DNA from: Amphimedon queenslandica
Lineage: Eukaryota > Porifera > Demospongiae > Haplosclerida > Niphatidae
NCBI RefSeq assembly: GCF_000090795.2
Contig: NW_003546264.1
Location: 365,274-429,273 of the forward strand
Direction of reading: 5' to 3'
Length of the DNA: 64,000 bases
Part shown: one piece after another, positions 39,678-56,628 of the stretch
How positions within the stretch are numbered: the first letter of the stretch is position 1
Layout of the letters: each line of letters begins with the position of its first letter
Notes under the pieces: generated by a model
What the model saw: only the letters and a program-made list of their open reading frames with translations
The model's database searches: none
What the model was told of the DNA's origin: nothing
Made by a program: the position numbers and the translations under genes

Positions 39678-41175
39678 ATGAGTACAATGAGCGCCAGTAG
39701 GAACAGTTTTCGTCTAGAGACGAGATCCAGAGCGAGAGACGACATTAAAAGAGTCATTCAAACCATAGACAAAGTTAGAAAATGGTAAGTAGCTAGGTTT
39801 ATTAATGTCAGTGACCACGCCTACCTTTAATAGGGAGAAGAAATGGGTTGATCTAGGACTGTCAAATTCAATCAAAATATATAAATGGGTTCCTGGTAAT
39901 TTTGATTAATTACACGTGCATTTTTGTTATTATTATTTGCGTTAGTTAGAGAAGAAATGAAAGAAGAAGACGAGATTAACAAAGAAAATGAAGTATACAT
40001 ATATATATTTAACCTGCAAGCTGTCATTGTTACTCCTTTCTCCTCTCCCTCTCTCTCAAGCCAATGGATCTCACAGTTACTGTCACTCAACCTCCTCCTC
40101 CTCTCCCTCCTCCTTCCGTTGACATCCTCTCATCGTCTGGTGAAATGACACTAACCGGTAAGGAGTAAGAACTTGTTAGAAACCCTGAAGTACATGTATT
40201 AGTATGTAAACGTACATATGTCTGGGTGTGGTGGTGGTAAAGGGGATAAGGTGCACTTTTTCAACAAAAATATTTAAGACTTTTTGAAATACATGTACAT
40301 GTACATGTACTGCAGTTATAATTACTGATCCTACATGTATGTCTGCTTAAGCCTTACAGCTGCTTAATTGGATTTAAAAATTCCATTATTGTCATTCTTA
40401 TTGCTATGAACACTATGCAATTCTAAATAGGTATTTGATGATGATTGTTATGACACAGTTTATTGTGACCATTGTAACTTGATACAGTATTATCAAAATA
40501 CATCTACAATAACTGGTTCAAATAACTGGTTTATAGCTAGTAATACCAGTATAATAATAATATCAGTTTGAATAACTGGTGGTTATACCAAAAATGCATT
40601 CCATAGTATAAAACAGGTAGCAGTGACCTGTTTCAATTAAAATATAGCCAGCTGCTATGTAGCTATAGTGGCCTCCCTTTTGTAACCCTCTATCTAATCA
40701 TATGGTTTATGAAATCATGGCATATATATGTCTTCTTCTACGTGATATATTTCTTCTTGTATCTCCATTTTTTATTTACATACATGTAGTGGTGGTATTA
40801 TTATTATTGTCTGTTTTTTATTTTCAGCTAATCTTCCTCAGAATATAATGGAAGATGAAGACACTACAATCACACAGAGAACAATGGACACACACCAGCC
40901 AGAAGGTACACACATTAATAGACATTATGTCTAAATACAGCTGCTTCTTCATTCGTTTTAAATGTGTCATATACATGTACTTTTATCTTGTTTTACTGTT
41001 AGGAGTACAGCAGCTGGAGGAAGCTGAAAAGGTTAGTATTTGTATGTCATGGCACATGCCCATCTGATGCATGCAAACAGGGAATGTTGGGGGGATTTTG
41101 TGCATTGTGTGTGTGTTTTATTTCTTTCTTCTTTTTAAGGACGGGAAAGACTCAAAAGAAAACCATACTTCTTAG
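39678..41175 (+). CDS. BCL7: BCL7 family protein (BAF complex subunit)
   Basis: BCL7 proteins are small, mostly disordered subunits of the SWI/SNF (BAF) chromatin remodeler. Exon 1 has the family's N-terminal signature RLETRSRARDDIKRVIQTID, then KVRKWEKKWVDLG across the first junction, then SIKIYKWVPV. The rest is acidic and proline-rich (TQPPPPLPPPSVDILSSSGE) and poorly conserved, as usual. The last exon gives DGKDSKENHTS and TAG at 41173-41175. GGGCGTGG lies about 45 bp upstream of the start. Single gene, in contrast to the three vertebrate paralogues. Confidence 0.9.
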
Positions 41176-41335
41176 ACTCCCTCATTAATTATTCATTACA
41201 TTTTATTTAATTTTATTAATTAAATTAAACCTATGAATATTAAATAACGCCTCCACTCTCCAAAACCGAAAGGGAGGAAAGGGAGGACTTGCTATTCTAT
41301 TTATTTATTTGAACGGCAAGGAGATCTTTACAGTA

Positions 41336-44723
<3,388 letters not shown>

Positions 44724-45127
44724 AGTAATTGTCTCTAATCCAGCAGGACTGATCTTTTTAGTGTTTAATAATTATTATTATGTTCCAGCGATTGTTTAGC
44801 AGAAGGAAATATTTGCTCTATCCTCTGTGTTTATCTACTTTTATTTATTTATCTTTCGCTATTCGTTTTAGAATGGCTTCATTGTATTGTAGAGACGTCT
44901 CTCGATAAAAATGATGATGGCAATTATTGTAAATTTTTATTATAATAAAAATATCAATTTTTGAGAGATAAAAATATTATTTATTTATAATTATTATAAA
45001 AATCAATGTTGACTAAATAAAATCTTTAAAAATACAATATTTATTACAATGAAGAGATATAGATGAAGAGATATAATATAATAATGACAGTCATTGCTGT
45101 ATATATGTGTGTATTTGAAGTGGTCCT
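44724..45127. other. AT-rich convergent intergenic region
   Basis: Between the stops of the phospho-lyase and receptor D. Only A/T-rich low-complexity sequence is seen; a weak plus-strand open frame starting at 45063 overlaps the last coding exon of receptor D and is dismissed. Confidence 0.6.
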
Positions 45128-48100
45128 TTATACTGTAGTGCCGCTACTGAAGTTGCTGGAGTATTTACCAATTGTAGATATTGACATCTTCTCGTCGGAG
45201 CTACTGGTAACTTCACTCGCTGTTGAGGAAGAGCAAAGGTATAATGGTGGCTGAGGCCTAATAATGGAAGAAAAGACTATTAGTAATATTCTGATTATTT
45301 ATGTTGCAGGATTTGGGTTCTTTAAAATTGCTTCAGAATTAAGTAAAAGTCCCTGTACTATAGTACATAGTCTCGGGTCAAATTTCATCAAAAATGAAAA
45401 GGAGAGAATTCTTCATTTTTATTACATTTCCTGATGCATATACATGTTCTTTTGTTGTGTAGAAAGTTTGAGCACATTCCAATCAAAATTGGATTTTTTA
45501 CAAATTTTTTAAGTTGCTCTAAAATCGGGTAAAAGTCCCTGTACTATAGTACATGGTCTCAAGCCAAATTTTGCCAAAAATGAAAAGGAGAGAATTCTCC
45601 ATTTTTATTACATTTCCTGATGCATATACATGTTCTTTTGTTGTGTAAAAAGTTTGAGCACATTCCGATCAAAATTGGATTTTTTTTACAAATTTTTAAA
45701 GTTGCTCTAAAATTGGGTAAAAGTCCCTGTACTATAGTACATGGTCTCGGGCCAAATTTTGCTAAAAATGAAAAGGAGAAAATTTTTAATTTTTATTACA
45801 TTTCCTGATGCATATACATGTTCTTTTGTTGTGTAAAAAGTTTGAGCTGATTCTGATTAAATTTAATTTTTTTATGAATTCTTAAAGTTGCTCCAAAATT
45901 GGGCCAAAGGGTCATTGGCCAAATTTTGCCAAAAATAAAAAGTAGAGAATTCTAATTTTTTATAATTTTTTCTGATGCATTTATATGTTTTTGTGTTATT
46001 TTTAAACTTCGAGTTAATTCCGATTAAAATTGGATTTTTTGTGAATTTTTCAATTAGCATAACTCACTGATTTGACTTCTTGCTGTGATACTTATTACAA
46101 TAGTTGGCGAGGAGTACACAAGTGAAGATCTCCAGCAGAAGAAACAGCCCAAGCACTATAGATAGAATGACTGAGAATACTTTAAAGAAGTCCTCATCAT
46201 TCTCCCCATTCTGTCCCGTAGTACCCAATGGTGGACAGTCCTCAGTTTCACATACATTACTAACATTGAGATTCAGTCCAGATAATAAAAGAGAATTTCT
46301 CGGTAGTCTTTCTATTAAAAGGTCCCTCAATCTTTGACTGCTGGTTTTACTAGTTCCAATGACAGTAGTACAGAATAATGCACTGCCGTCAATTCTTCTT
46401 GAGTTGCATGTAAGAGATGATTGGACAAGATGACTTGTAGTGATGGAACAGGAACAAGCTTGGTTGAGAGAGTTAACTACAGCCACGCTTGCATTACTGA
46501 TCTTCTCATTGAGATCCTCTAACTAAAATAATAGAAAAAACTCAAAATAATTCTTATAATTTTAAAACAGAATATTCATCAATTATTATGAATATTTTCC
46601 TTATAATAAGTAGCTATATATTATAATAAGACTCTTTTAACTTACGATCCATTTGCTGCAGTTGTAGACACCACTCAACAGTACACAGATTTTAGTACTA
46701 GCATATGCTACAAAATATTAAAATAAATAATAATAAAGTTTTGATTATTTTAAGCTCACTTGGTAGTAATACACTAGGAGAAAAAGGCCCAGGACCAGAG
46801 CTAGTACTTGCTTGTATTTTAATGCAGTAAGGACTCTGTACATTAAGACTATTAAGTGAGTGAGAGAGTCCCTGGGTCTCGGAACTGCTCACTATCACAA
46901 CAGTCTTTGTATTGACAGTATTTCCACACGTTTCATTAGAAGACGATTGAGCATAAGAAATTGTGTAGTTCTTTACGACTCCTTGACTGTCCCAGAGGTC
47001 AAGTGGTAACCAGGAGAGCCTTCCTTCATTTGGTTCTGCTCGCACAGCACTGGATATGCTTGGATAAGCAGTAGGGGCTATTTTTATAAGGAGATTATGA
47101 ATATCATTAGCATTTCACTGCATACCTCCTTCCTTTGTGAAGAATACATCACTAGAAATCATTCCTGTACTTCTTCCATCAGTCATTAGCAAAGCATCCA
47201 ATCTGTATGGCACATATGGGTCTATATAGTGAAAATACAGCAAAATTATTATGATTATTATAATTTTTATTTACTTAATGTCAATATGATATTAAAGACT
47301 TGATTTGGGCGGAGTGTCCATTTGTTTATTAGTCTTGATAGTTGAACGGTGTGGAGGGTTAAGTGATAATACTTTACAGCGTATATGGTATTTGAGGGCG
47401 GAGTCCAGACGAGGTGGGATGTGGTTTGGTGATTAGTAACAGACAGCAAATTTGTACCTAAATCAATGAGGCATTGAACATTATCCCATACTCAGTAATA
47501 ACAATAAATGTTGAAAGTAATAATAAAAATAGTGATAATAATATTGAAAGTAAGCAAAACAACAAAATAATAACAAATGAAACTTACTCTTCTCTAGTGA
47601 GAGCGGAGTAGGAGAAGCTAAAAAAGAGAAAAATGGCATTAAATGCACAGCTCATAAACCCATCATAACTTACCCATAGTCTGCTGTACGTTAGCAGTGA
47701 TATAATTAGCTGCTGGACCCATTCCAGCATCAGTCCTAGCAGCAATACTTATCTGTACACTTTGATAGATGCTCAGCCCATTCAAGAGATACATCCTCAA
47801 CTGTCCATCAACAGATATTCGATCAATCGTGGATCCACCATAATTAATGATGAGGGTGTAGTTCCTTATGATCCCATTGGGTGCTACTGGTTGGTCCCAC
47901 TGTATGAGGAGTGTTGTATTAGAAATTGTCTCAGCTCTGAGATTAATTGGAGACGATGGAGCTACAGAATAAAAAATATTAGGCATTTATCAGCAAGTAT
48001 GTGTTCATTTGCAGAAATGGTCAGCAAGATAAAATTAAACTGCTATTCAAAAACTTCTTTAGCAGCATACAGTACAAAAACTACGTGGCTCGGGGCTAAA

Positions 48101-49472
48101 GCCCTTTAAATGTTTTACATTCTTCTAGTAAGATCAACTTCTATAATAGTAAACATCATCAAAGAAATAGTCTAGTGAAAAGGGATTTGGCTAGACTCTT
48201 AACTGTGTACTTCCTACAACTAAAAATCATAACAATCTATCAAAGGAAGCTGACTGATGATGCAAAAGGATGTCTATTCTCCATAAAGCTATATACAGTC
48301 ATTATTTGTTATTTATAGCTTGGTCCAACAATATTCATGACTTTGTGCTTCCAATTATAGTTAGAAGAATTCGCTAAAGACCCCCCAAGAGCTCAGCTAA
48401 CCTTTTTGTTGTGTTTCCACCGATATGCATGACTCTGTTCCATTCCCTTGTTTTAGCAACGAGACAACACAGCACTTGTAAACAGAATATGGAATGAGGC
48501 CACTGATAGTGGTCTTATTCCCTCCAGGATCAATGGACTCATTGAGAGAATGAGATGAGTTGGAACAGAGTGCGATATATCCGTTAGAATTGTTATTTGA
48601 GGGCAAACTCCATCCTAGTTGAACTGATGCATCACTGATTGAGACATGATGCAGCCCATTAACTATACAAGGAAAGTTTATAGAAATTATCATCAATAGT
48701 GTAACCACATTTGACACAGAGTAGACCACCCATTACTTTACTAATGGCCAACCCAGACAAACTAGTTTTGATAGTGCATGCCACTAAAATTGCCGCCAGT
48801 GAAGTAATTCTATGAAAATTCATGATTTATACTTGCAGGCATACTGACTACATTTTTGCTGTGCTGTGTTGCAAATGCATTGTAATCTTGAATATACCTT
48901 TCTGGCAGTTATTGCCAGTCCATCCTGATATGCAGCCACATATATCAGGTCTTAAACAAGCTTTGTTTGGTCCTTGACAAGGGCTGGAGCAAACAGCTGC
49001 AGAAGAAATGTTTAAAATGTTATTAATTTGTTAATGTTATTTTGTCAAAGGCTTACGTAGACATTGTGGCCCTCCATAACCAGGGCAGCAATCAAAGTCT
49101 TGAAAATAGACTGTTCTGTTTAACGTTACAACTTCAGTTCTGATGGTAAAATCATAACAGAATTTAGATCAATTTTATGCTTTATTATACTTACCCTATG
49201 CAGTAGTTATTGCACCAGTTAGTGCAGCAGTAAGTGATATTCTTGGTTACGTTGTAATACTCTAACTTTGTTCTGATTACAAGCACTTTGCAGGGCTCGA
49301 TAGAGCTATGTGAAAAAGAGACAAAAAGTATTTAAAACTCACAAGAATAAGCGCTAAAAGGAGTCACTGAGGATTTGTACAGCTAAAGGACTAACCTGGA
49401 CTGAGGCTGGGAAGCCATTAAAGGTAGGAAAAGGAGAGCAAAGAGAACAAGAGCCATCTCTTTGAAAGCCAT
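45128..49472 (-). CDS. EMI/EGF/FN3 single-pass receptor, copy D
   Basis: Signal peptide MALVLFALLFLPLMASQ. EMI-like Cys region ending DFDCCPGYGGPQC (about 49310-49060). EGF-like ICGCISGWTGNNC (about 48990-48900). FN3-type domains at about 48660-48400, 47960-47670, 47450-47110 (split by introns) and 47080-46770. Then a juxtamembrane module (46660-46210) with NQACSCSITTSHLVQSSLTC, and the membrane span VFSVILSIVLGLFLLLEIFT near 46180-46095. The tail exon at 45257-45128 joins in phase across an 811-bp intron filled by satellite. The tail carries PPLY (PPxY, WW-domain ligand type) and ends SSGTTV (class I PDZ type). No calcium-binding EGF is seen, unlike E and F. No kinase domain. Function unknown; adhesion or signalling receptor inferred. 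Confidence 0.72.
45300..46062 (-). repeat. Family A satellite, about four units, inverted, in receptor D intron
   Basis: ACTATAGTAC occurs at 45357, 45545 and 45731, about 186-188 bp apart; a diverged fourth unit runs to 46062. Units share CCTGATGCATATACATGTTC and GTTGTGTAGAAAGTTTGAGC. Confidence 0.9.
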
Positions 49473-49639
49473 GATGCGCTGAGACTGATAAGAAATGCTG
49501 ATAACAAACTGACTATGAATTCATTTCACTGCTCGCCCACTCACACGGTCCCCTTTGATGCAAGCTCCCTTTTGCACATGAATACACTTTAATAAAACAA
49601 ACTTTTATTTATACATTATTAACATAATTTTATAATACA

Positions 49640-52600
49640 TTAATTTTCTAAATTATCCATCAATTGTGCATCATCGTCATCATTTATTGCACGAGCAATG
49701 CCTGTATCACCATAGAGTGGGTTTGCTAGCTCAAAAGCATTTGAAGTTTTACGTCCAATTCTAACACCTGGCCTCCTTGTAGGGAGCTCAAGACTTGTGT
49801 CACTGCAGGAATAAATAAAATATAAATAATGATGATAATAATAATTAGTACACAACCTTTTGCTGCTTTTCTTGGATCTTCTCCACAGTACAGTACCCAC
49901 AGTGGCAATAGTTAGTACTAGCAAGAGAAAGAAAGCAACAGTTATCCCAGTGAGGGTGCCAATCACTGCAGGAGCTAGTACACTAGAAGGATTACTAGCT
50001 CCAACACTGCACCCATCCAATGCAATCACTCCTAACTCATTTATAAGTACATCACAAGCTCCATCAATTGTATATCTGGAGCCTTCAATGCTCACTGTGG
50101 GGCTGGACTGGGCCCAAGATTGCATGAATCCTATTAGTTGTGTTCCATTGAATACAGAAGTTTCTATTAGCTCTCCTTGAAACACAATGCTGGTAGTGTA
50201 TCTATCATCACAGAGATATCTTGTTGATGTAATGTAGCTGACAGAATAACTGCAATTGCAGTATTCATTGATGACACTTGCGATCACAAGTGCTAGTGAA
50301 CCAACCTTTGAACTAGCATTAGTACTCTAAAATGAATAAATAAATAATACTCTAGCAATATCATAATATTACCAGCCATTCTTTACAATCAGATATTCCT
50401 GTGATATGAATTTGAAATGCACTTTTAACCTCATTTGCTGCATAAAACATTTATCATAATCATTCCATATATCAAGCACTTAATGCTTACATTTAATAAA
50501 AAGCGAAGGAGATTCTGGTCCTATCCCTTCTCTGGTACTAGCTGACACAGATATACAATAAGATATCCCTGGGACAGCAGCTATTGATAACATGGTTGCA
50601 TTAGTCTCTATGACTCTCTCATTTTTAGTAGAAGAGCAGTCATAAATTGACTGGGAGACAGCAATATTGTACGATATAAGAAATCCCCTCAAATTTTCAA
50701 GACTCATTTTATTCCATGATAGACTAATGACTGTTGGTGATATTCTCTCATAACTGGTTACCATTGGAAATGTCAGTGGCTCTAAAGCATGAGAATATGA
50801 TAAAGTACTAATGATGCAATGGGGGAGGATGTTACCTGCTTCTGCTGTGAAGAATTGTACAGGTGAGAGTTCTCCCTTACCAGCTATTGTTTCGGCTATT
50901 ATGAGTAGATAGTATGGAACAAAGGGGCCTAATGTTACGATGCAATGGAAAGAATGATAAACAATTATAAAATAAATAAACAAACAAATAAATGAAAAAT
51001 AGATTTTTTAATGCTCACGGAGATTGTGAAGGGCAATGAAGAAGTCGTGATTTGGTAGCAAAGTCTTAGTGAATGAATAATAATCAGGGGATAGACTGTA
51101 GATTCTAAATTCATAAGAAATGATAATCCCATTAAGTTCTGATGGAGGATGCCATGATATATTGACTGCATGCTGGGCAAGGACTGTTATTGAAATACTA
51201 TCAACTGGTCCTGGAGCTGAAGGGAAAGAATAAAATTAATAGCAAGAAAAAAAGCATCACTTACTATCCTGAAGTGTTCTTAAGGATATAACTTCAGTTC
51301 TTGGTCCTTCACCTAATGCTGTGCTAGCTGATATGCTTAACTGGATAAGTTGATGAGGAACAAGTGCTTGTAATAAGTAGAAGCTGATATCACCATCTAC
51401 AGTACGGACATCAATATCACTGCCATTGGTGTAGTTTATATAAATCGTGTAGTTTGTGATAATTCCATTTGGAGGATCAGGTGGTTTCCAGTTTAAAATG
51501 ATAGACCTGGAGGAGGCTGGGGTACTCTCAAATGATTCCGGCCATTTATCAGGAACTAAAACAAAATACAAGAAAATAGAGAGAGAGGTGAGTTAGGTAA
51601 GTTCTCACCAGCTTCCAAAGTAGAAATATTTACACAGGCTTCCCTGCCATTTCCCTTGTCCATCCAATGAGGAGTAGCACAGCATGAGTAATCAGTGAAT
51701 GGAATGACTCCACTAACATTAACTGAAGTATGGCCATACACTGCAAAGGACTGGACTGGTTCATAGTTAGGAGCAGTGCAGTTGAATGAGGTTCCTTCAA
51801 ATGGTCCATCCAAAGTGTCGTTAGTTGGGAGATTGAAATTAAGAATAAACCAATAGGAATCAATGACAGTATCAGTGACTGTAATAGTTCCTGTATAATA
51901 AAGAATATATATTATATAGCCCATGTTAATTTTTATGCACATAGAAACTAGCTTCTGATACATATTGATGTACTTATGCTACGTAAAAAGTTTGAGCTGA
52001 TTCCGACTTCAATTTTTCAAGTTACAGTCATTTTAAGAAAACGTCAAAATTCTAAAAAATACCCTGTACTATAGCCCATGGTTTTTTCCAAAAAATGGCT
52101 CCGAAATCACCCCCAATTTTTATTACATTTTCTGATACATATTGATGCCCTTATGCTGTGTAGAAAGTTTGAGCCGATTCCGACTTCAATTTTTTAAGTT
52201 GCGGCCATTTTAAGAAAACGTCAAAATTCTGAAAAATACCCTGTACTATAGCCCATGGTTTTTTCCAAAAAATGGCTCCAAAATCATCCTCGATTTTTAT
52301 TACATTTTCTGATACATATTGAAGTACTTATGCTACGTAGAAAGTTTGAGCCGATTCCGACTTCAATTTTTCAAGTTACAGCCATTTTAAGAAAACGTCA
52401 AAATTCTAAAAAATACCCTGTACTATAGCCCATGGTTTTTTCCAAAAAGTGGCTCTGAAATCATCCCCAATTTTTATTATATTTTCTGATACATATTGAT
52501 GTACTTATGCTGTGTAGAAAGTTTGAGCCGATTCCGACTTCAATTTTTCAAGTTATGACCATTTTTAAAAAACTTCAAATTTCGGAAAAAATCCCTGTAC

Positions 52601-53379
52601 TATAGCCCATGGTTTTTTCCAAAAAATGGCTCCGAAATCACCCCCAATTTTTATTACATTTTCTGATACATATTGATGCACTTATGCTACGTAGAAAGTT
52701 TGAGCCGATTCTGACTTCAATTTTTCAAGTTACGGCCATTTTAAGAAATAGGCCAAAATCGGGAAAATACCCAAGGCTATAGCCCATGCTTTTTTCTGAA
52801 AAATGGCTAAAAAATGACCCCCAATTTTTATTACATTTTCTGATACATATTAATGTACTTATGCTGTGTAGAAAGTTTGAGCCAATCCCGACTTCAATTT
52901 TTCAAGTTATGGCTGCTAGTTTCCACATGTTAGTACATTCATGTACATGTATCTATCATGCATTATGTATCACTGCATACCTAGACATCTTCTAGCATCA
53001 TTAGCCAGTAGATCAGGATACATACATGAGCAGTTGTAGGATCCTTGAGTATTAACACAAGAGTCCTCCCACTCACACTCATTCAACTTGTCAGAATCAG
53101 CAGAAAAACACTCATCAATATCTAAAATAAATTACTAATTATAAGAAGAAAGGAGAAGAAATGTATACCTATATTACAGTTATCTCCTTGCCATCCTTGT
53201 TTGCACACACACATATTTGGACCACTGCATTCAAAACCTTGTCCACTATACAATAGATATACATACAGTACTTGTAAGTCCTTCATCACTTACTCTATTC
53301 CTTCCACTATCAATAGTATCACTATTAGTAGTGATACTGTGTTCATCATCTTTTGCTGTTGATGGTAACACCCAAACAT
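49640..53379 (-). CDS. EGF/FN3 single-pass receptor, copy E
   Basis: Exon 1 (start 53379, or the MM about 30 bp in) encodes a signal peptide, MMNTVSLLIVILLIVEGIE, too short to be obvious. Its donor joins in phase to an EGF-like domain (about 53248-53170, MCVCKQGWQGDNC). A calcium-binding-type EGF follows (53122-52983, DIDECFSADSDKLNECEWED). After an intron with satellite come four FN3 domains (about 51890-51610, 51555-51270, 51220-50850 split, 50790-50490), each with WxPP and a Y/F-rich core. The juxtamembrane module (50330-49990) has NEYCNCSYSVSYITSTRYLC; the membrane span is VIGTLTGITVAFFLLLVLTI (about 49970-49890). The tail includes FELANPLYGDTG, an NPxY motif, and ends DAQLMDNLEN. No EMI domain is seen. 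It is 167 bp upstream of receptor D's start. Stop TAA/TAG at 49640. Confidence 0.72.
51955..52915 (-). repeat. Family B satellite, about five units, inverted, in receptor E intron
   Basis: TACTATAGCCCATGGTTTTT recurs near 52066, 52245, 52424 and 52601 (about 178-bp spacing). These are the reverse complement of the big array at 15.9-18.2 kb but more diverged (for example GAAAACGTCAAAATTC). A sixth degenerate unit ends near 52915. Confidence 0.9.
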
Positions 53380-53495
53380 TCTCACCAGCTATGAATAATG
53401 GTCTCTTTAATAACATTCATTAATTCAATCAATAAACATGTGACAATAGTGTGCAGCTATTCATAAATTACATTAAACATTATTGAGCTGTTATA

Positions 53496-56400
53496 TCATT
53501 GGGAATAATCAGATTTCTCTTCTTCTGATGCTTCACATAACTTTTCTGCATCAGCAAAATCATCGTCTAAATTATCCTCGAGTTCATCCTCTGGTATAGG
53601 ATTAGTAACACTGTATATATTTGTATTTTGAAGTTGAGAAATGTCCTTACTTTTACTAAAAACAGAATAATTTATGACATGCTTTATAAGCTAAAGGAAT
53701 CACCATGCAATCATGCTAAAAGTGAATCAATTCTTATTTACTTTGATGGTCCACGTTTTTCTCTCTTTTTGAGGATGTACAGAATTAAAGCAGTAGCTCC
53801 AAAGAAGAGTCCCAATGTTATTATTGATGATATTATGACCCCAAGAGAAACAGAGAGAGCAGTAGAAGAAGAAGAAGAAGAATTTTCAGTGGTTTGAGTT
53901 CCAATTGATGCTGATTGACAAGCAGTAGGATTGGAGTCACAATTCGAGAGAGAGAACTGGACGCCATCCAACACAATGATTGAAGTGAAGTTGGTCCAGT
54001 TATTGATGAACATGGTTAATTCATTGCTGTTGTAATCTCTGGTTCTAACTAACTTTCCTTGAACAGTTACACGATTAGTGTTAGCACCATCACAGGTAAA
54101 GTTAAGCTGAAAGTAAGATGGCTGTACACCACACTGGCAATTCTCATTGACAACAATTGTAAGCTTCTCTTTAATTGTAGATACAATACTATCTGAGTTT
54201 CTACTTGACTATAAAATAATAATTTGTATGTATTATAATGCATGGAAATGCTGCTTACCTGTGTCCATTTTAAACAATCATACACACTAGTGAGATGAAA
54301 ATAGAATTCACTGCTAGAAAAAGCTAAATTGATAGTCAAAAATAATAATTTAAAATTCCCGCCGCTCTACCTTCAAGAGAAACAGGTGTAGAGAATGGGC
54401 CGGTTCCTTTTATAGTTACAGCTGCTACTTTGAAGCAGTAGCCCTCCAATGGATTAAGATCATGCAGCTGTATACTAGTATCTGTTGTATTGATGAGCAC
54501 TTCTTCATTTTCATCACATTTCCTTTGGTAAGATACGGTGTAGTACTGCAAGAATCCACCTGCATCTTCATCAGTAAATCTAGTCCATGAGAACAGTATG
54601 GTTGTTGGGGTCAGACGCCCTGTGTCTGAAGTAAGCGATGGAGACATGCCAGGTACTGTAGAATTAAAAAACAAATAAATGTGTGGGATAGCTATAATTA
54701 TTGTAATATACTTCTTTGATCAGTGAAGAATCTGAAAGGAGCAGAAGCACCTCTAGCTACAGTAGTAGCTGCTTTCACTTCAACTTGGTATGGAGAATAA
54801 GGCTCTAAAATGAAATAATAGATTAAGTTAAAATGAGAGTATCATTTATACCTAAATCATGGACAATTACGTATAAATCATCTTCAGCAGTCAAGCTCCA
54901 TTCCCTGAGCTGCTGTGAGGTTGATAGTAAGAATATGTGATAACTGATAATGATTCCATTAAGAGACTTTGGTGGATGCCAAGTGACATTAATAGAATTT
55001 TGACTGAGGACAGCAATGTTTAAATTATGGACTGTACCTGGTGCTATGAAATTTGAAAAATAACAAAATTTGTAAAAATTTTTACAATTTTTTTCTTACA
55101 GCTTTGCTTTGTCCGATTAAATTCAAAGTCAGAGAAAGGTCCTAGGCCTCCTCCAGTACTGGCGGCCATACTGACACCAACCAGCTGGTATGGATAGAGG
55201 AACCCGAGAATAAAGAACTCAATATCCCTGTCCACCATCACACTGAATATCTTGCTGTGATTGGTATAGTCGATATTTATAGTGTAACTAGAGATGATCC
55301 CATTCGTTTGTTGTGGTGGCTGCCAACTTAACAGCAAATTCATTGCATCAACACTTTCCACAGTAATGTTTTGTGGTGGGTCATCAGGAGCTAAAATTAT
55401 AATTAAATATTAATAAATTATTATTAAGTTTTATCAAACTTACAGTCTTCTAGTGTCCGCACATCAACACAGCTGCTTTCACTAACGTCTCCATTAGTCC
55501 AAAGCACTTCAATGCAGCAGCTGTAATTAGTGAATGGGCTTAAAGGAAACAAACTAGCGGAAAGGTTTTTAGTGTATATTCCATTTTCTTTGATAGTTTT
55601 ACTATCATGGCTACCAGTAATGTTGCAATAGACGTTGTACTGATCAATATCTCCATCAGCAGTGTAATTAAATGGAGGAGACCAGGAGAGACTGATGCTC
55701 CTTCGATTAGGAGTAGCTGAAAAGTTACTTGCAGGACCTAAATAAAGAAAGAAAATATACCAATCACCAAGCAACAAATGCAAATATCATGTAAAATTAA
55801 AATCGATCATATATACTTATAAATGCATGATGCGTGGAGGTTCATGCACTTTAAAAACTTACTTAGACATCTTCTATCATCACTAGCAAGTACGTCTGGA
55901 TAATTACAGGAGCAGAGATACCCTCCATCAGTATTGTTGCAAGAAGACCTCAGCTCACACTCGTCAGTCAGTAGTGAGCACTCATCAATGTCTGCAAAAA
56001 GAAATTGCAACGTTATATTTAGTAGATATGACATTCCTTTTGAACTTACCTGTTAAGCAGCGATAGCCAGTCCAGCCTTCAATGCAGCCACAGTGATTAG
56101 GAGCAATGCATATCTCATTGTCATTGCATTGAGGTGATTCGCATTTAGCTGAAAGAGAAAGAGTACTAAGTGAGTGAAGAAAGCATTCATGCATGGCTAC
56201 TGACCTGTGCAATTCAGGCCTCCATAACCTGGACAGCAGTGAATTTCAGTCATGTACGTGCCAAAGGATCCAAGATAAGATTGTGTCCTATAGCTTATAA
56301 ATGACCAGCTAATAAAATGTTTGGATTACTGACTTTTCACAGACTGCAGCTCCAAACCAGCCACAGCTGTAGTAAAACTTGGTGTAAAAAGTTACATAGT

Positions 56401-56542
56401 TAACAACTAGCGCAGCTACCGTTTCACTGCAGTTATAAGGACTATGGAGCAACAATAAGGAGCCTTTTCTTCATAACATGACTTACTTCTGAGATGCTAC
56501 AACAGTTAGAGCGAGAGAGAAAAGCAAGAATTTGATGAGCAT
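53496..56542 (-). CDS. EMI/EGF/FN3 single-pass receptor, copy F
   Basis: Signal peptide MLIKFLLFSLALTVVASQ. EMI-like region (about 56450-56220) with YYSCGWFGAAVCE and IHCCPGYGGLNC. EGF-like CGCIEGWTGYRC (56148-56055) and calcium-binding EGF DIDECSLLTDECELRSSCNN (about 55995-55865). Four FN3 domains: about 55735-55445, 55390-55105, 55040-54690 (split) and 54655-54375. The juxtamembrane module (54330-53920) has NENCQCGVQPSYFQLNFTC. The membrane span is VIISSIITLGLFFGATALIL, then KKREKRGPSK. The tail exon (about 53650-53496) has NIYSVTNPIPEDELEDNLDD and ends SDYSQ. GGGCGTGGC lies 15 bp upstream of the start. Same layout as D and E, so a tandem family. Confidence 0.75.
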
Positions 56543-56628
56543 CTTGCTACAAACAGGGCGTGGCTGGGTGATCAATAAACTAATTAATTTTATTACTCTA
56601 TGAATAATAATGAGCTATATAAAAAGTT

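Noticed and set aside
45063-45254. 63-codon plus-strand frame with hydrophobic stretch
   Set aside because: Overlaps, in antisense, the tail exon of receptor D, whose splice phase and PPLY-containing sequence fit better.
45128-56542. Receptors D-F as receptor tyrosine kinases
   Set aside because: Tails are short (about 50-75 residues) and end at clear stops; no kinase motifs are present.
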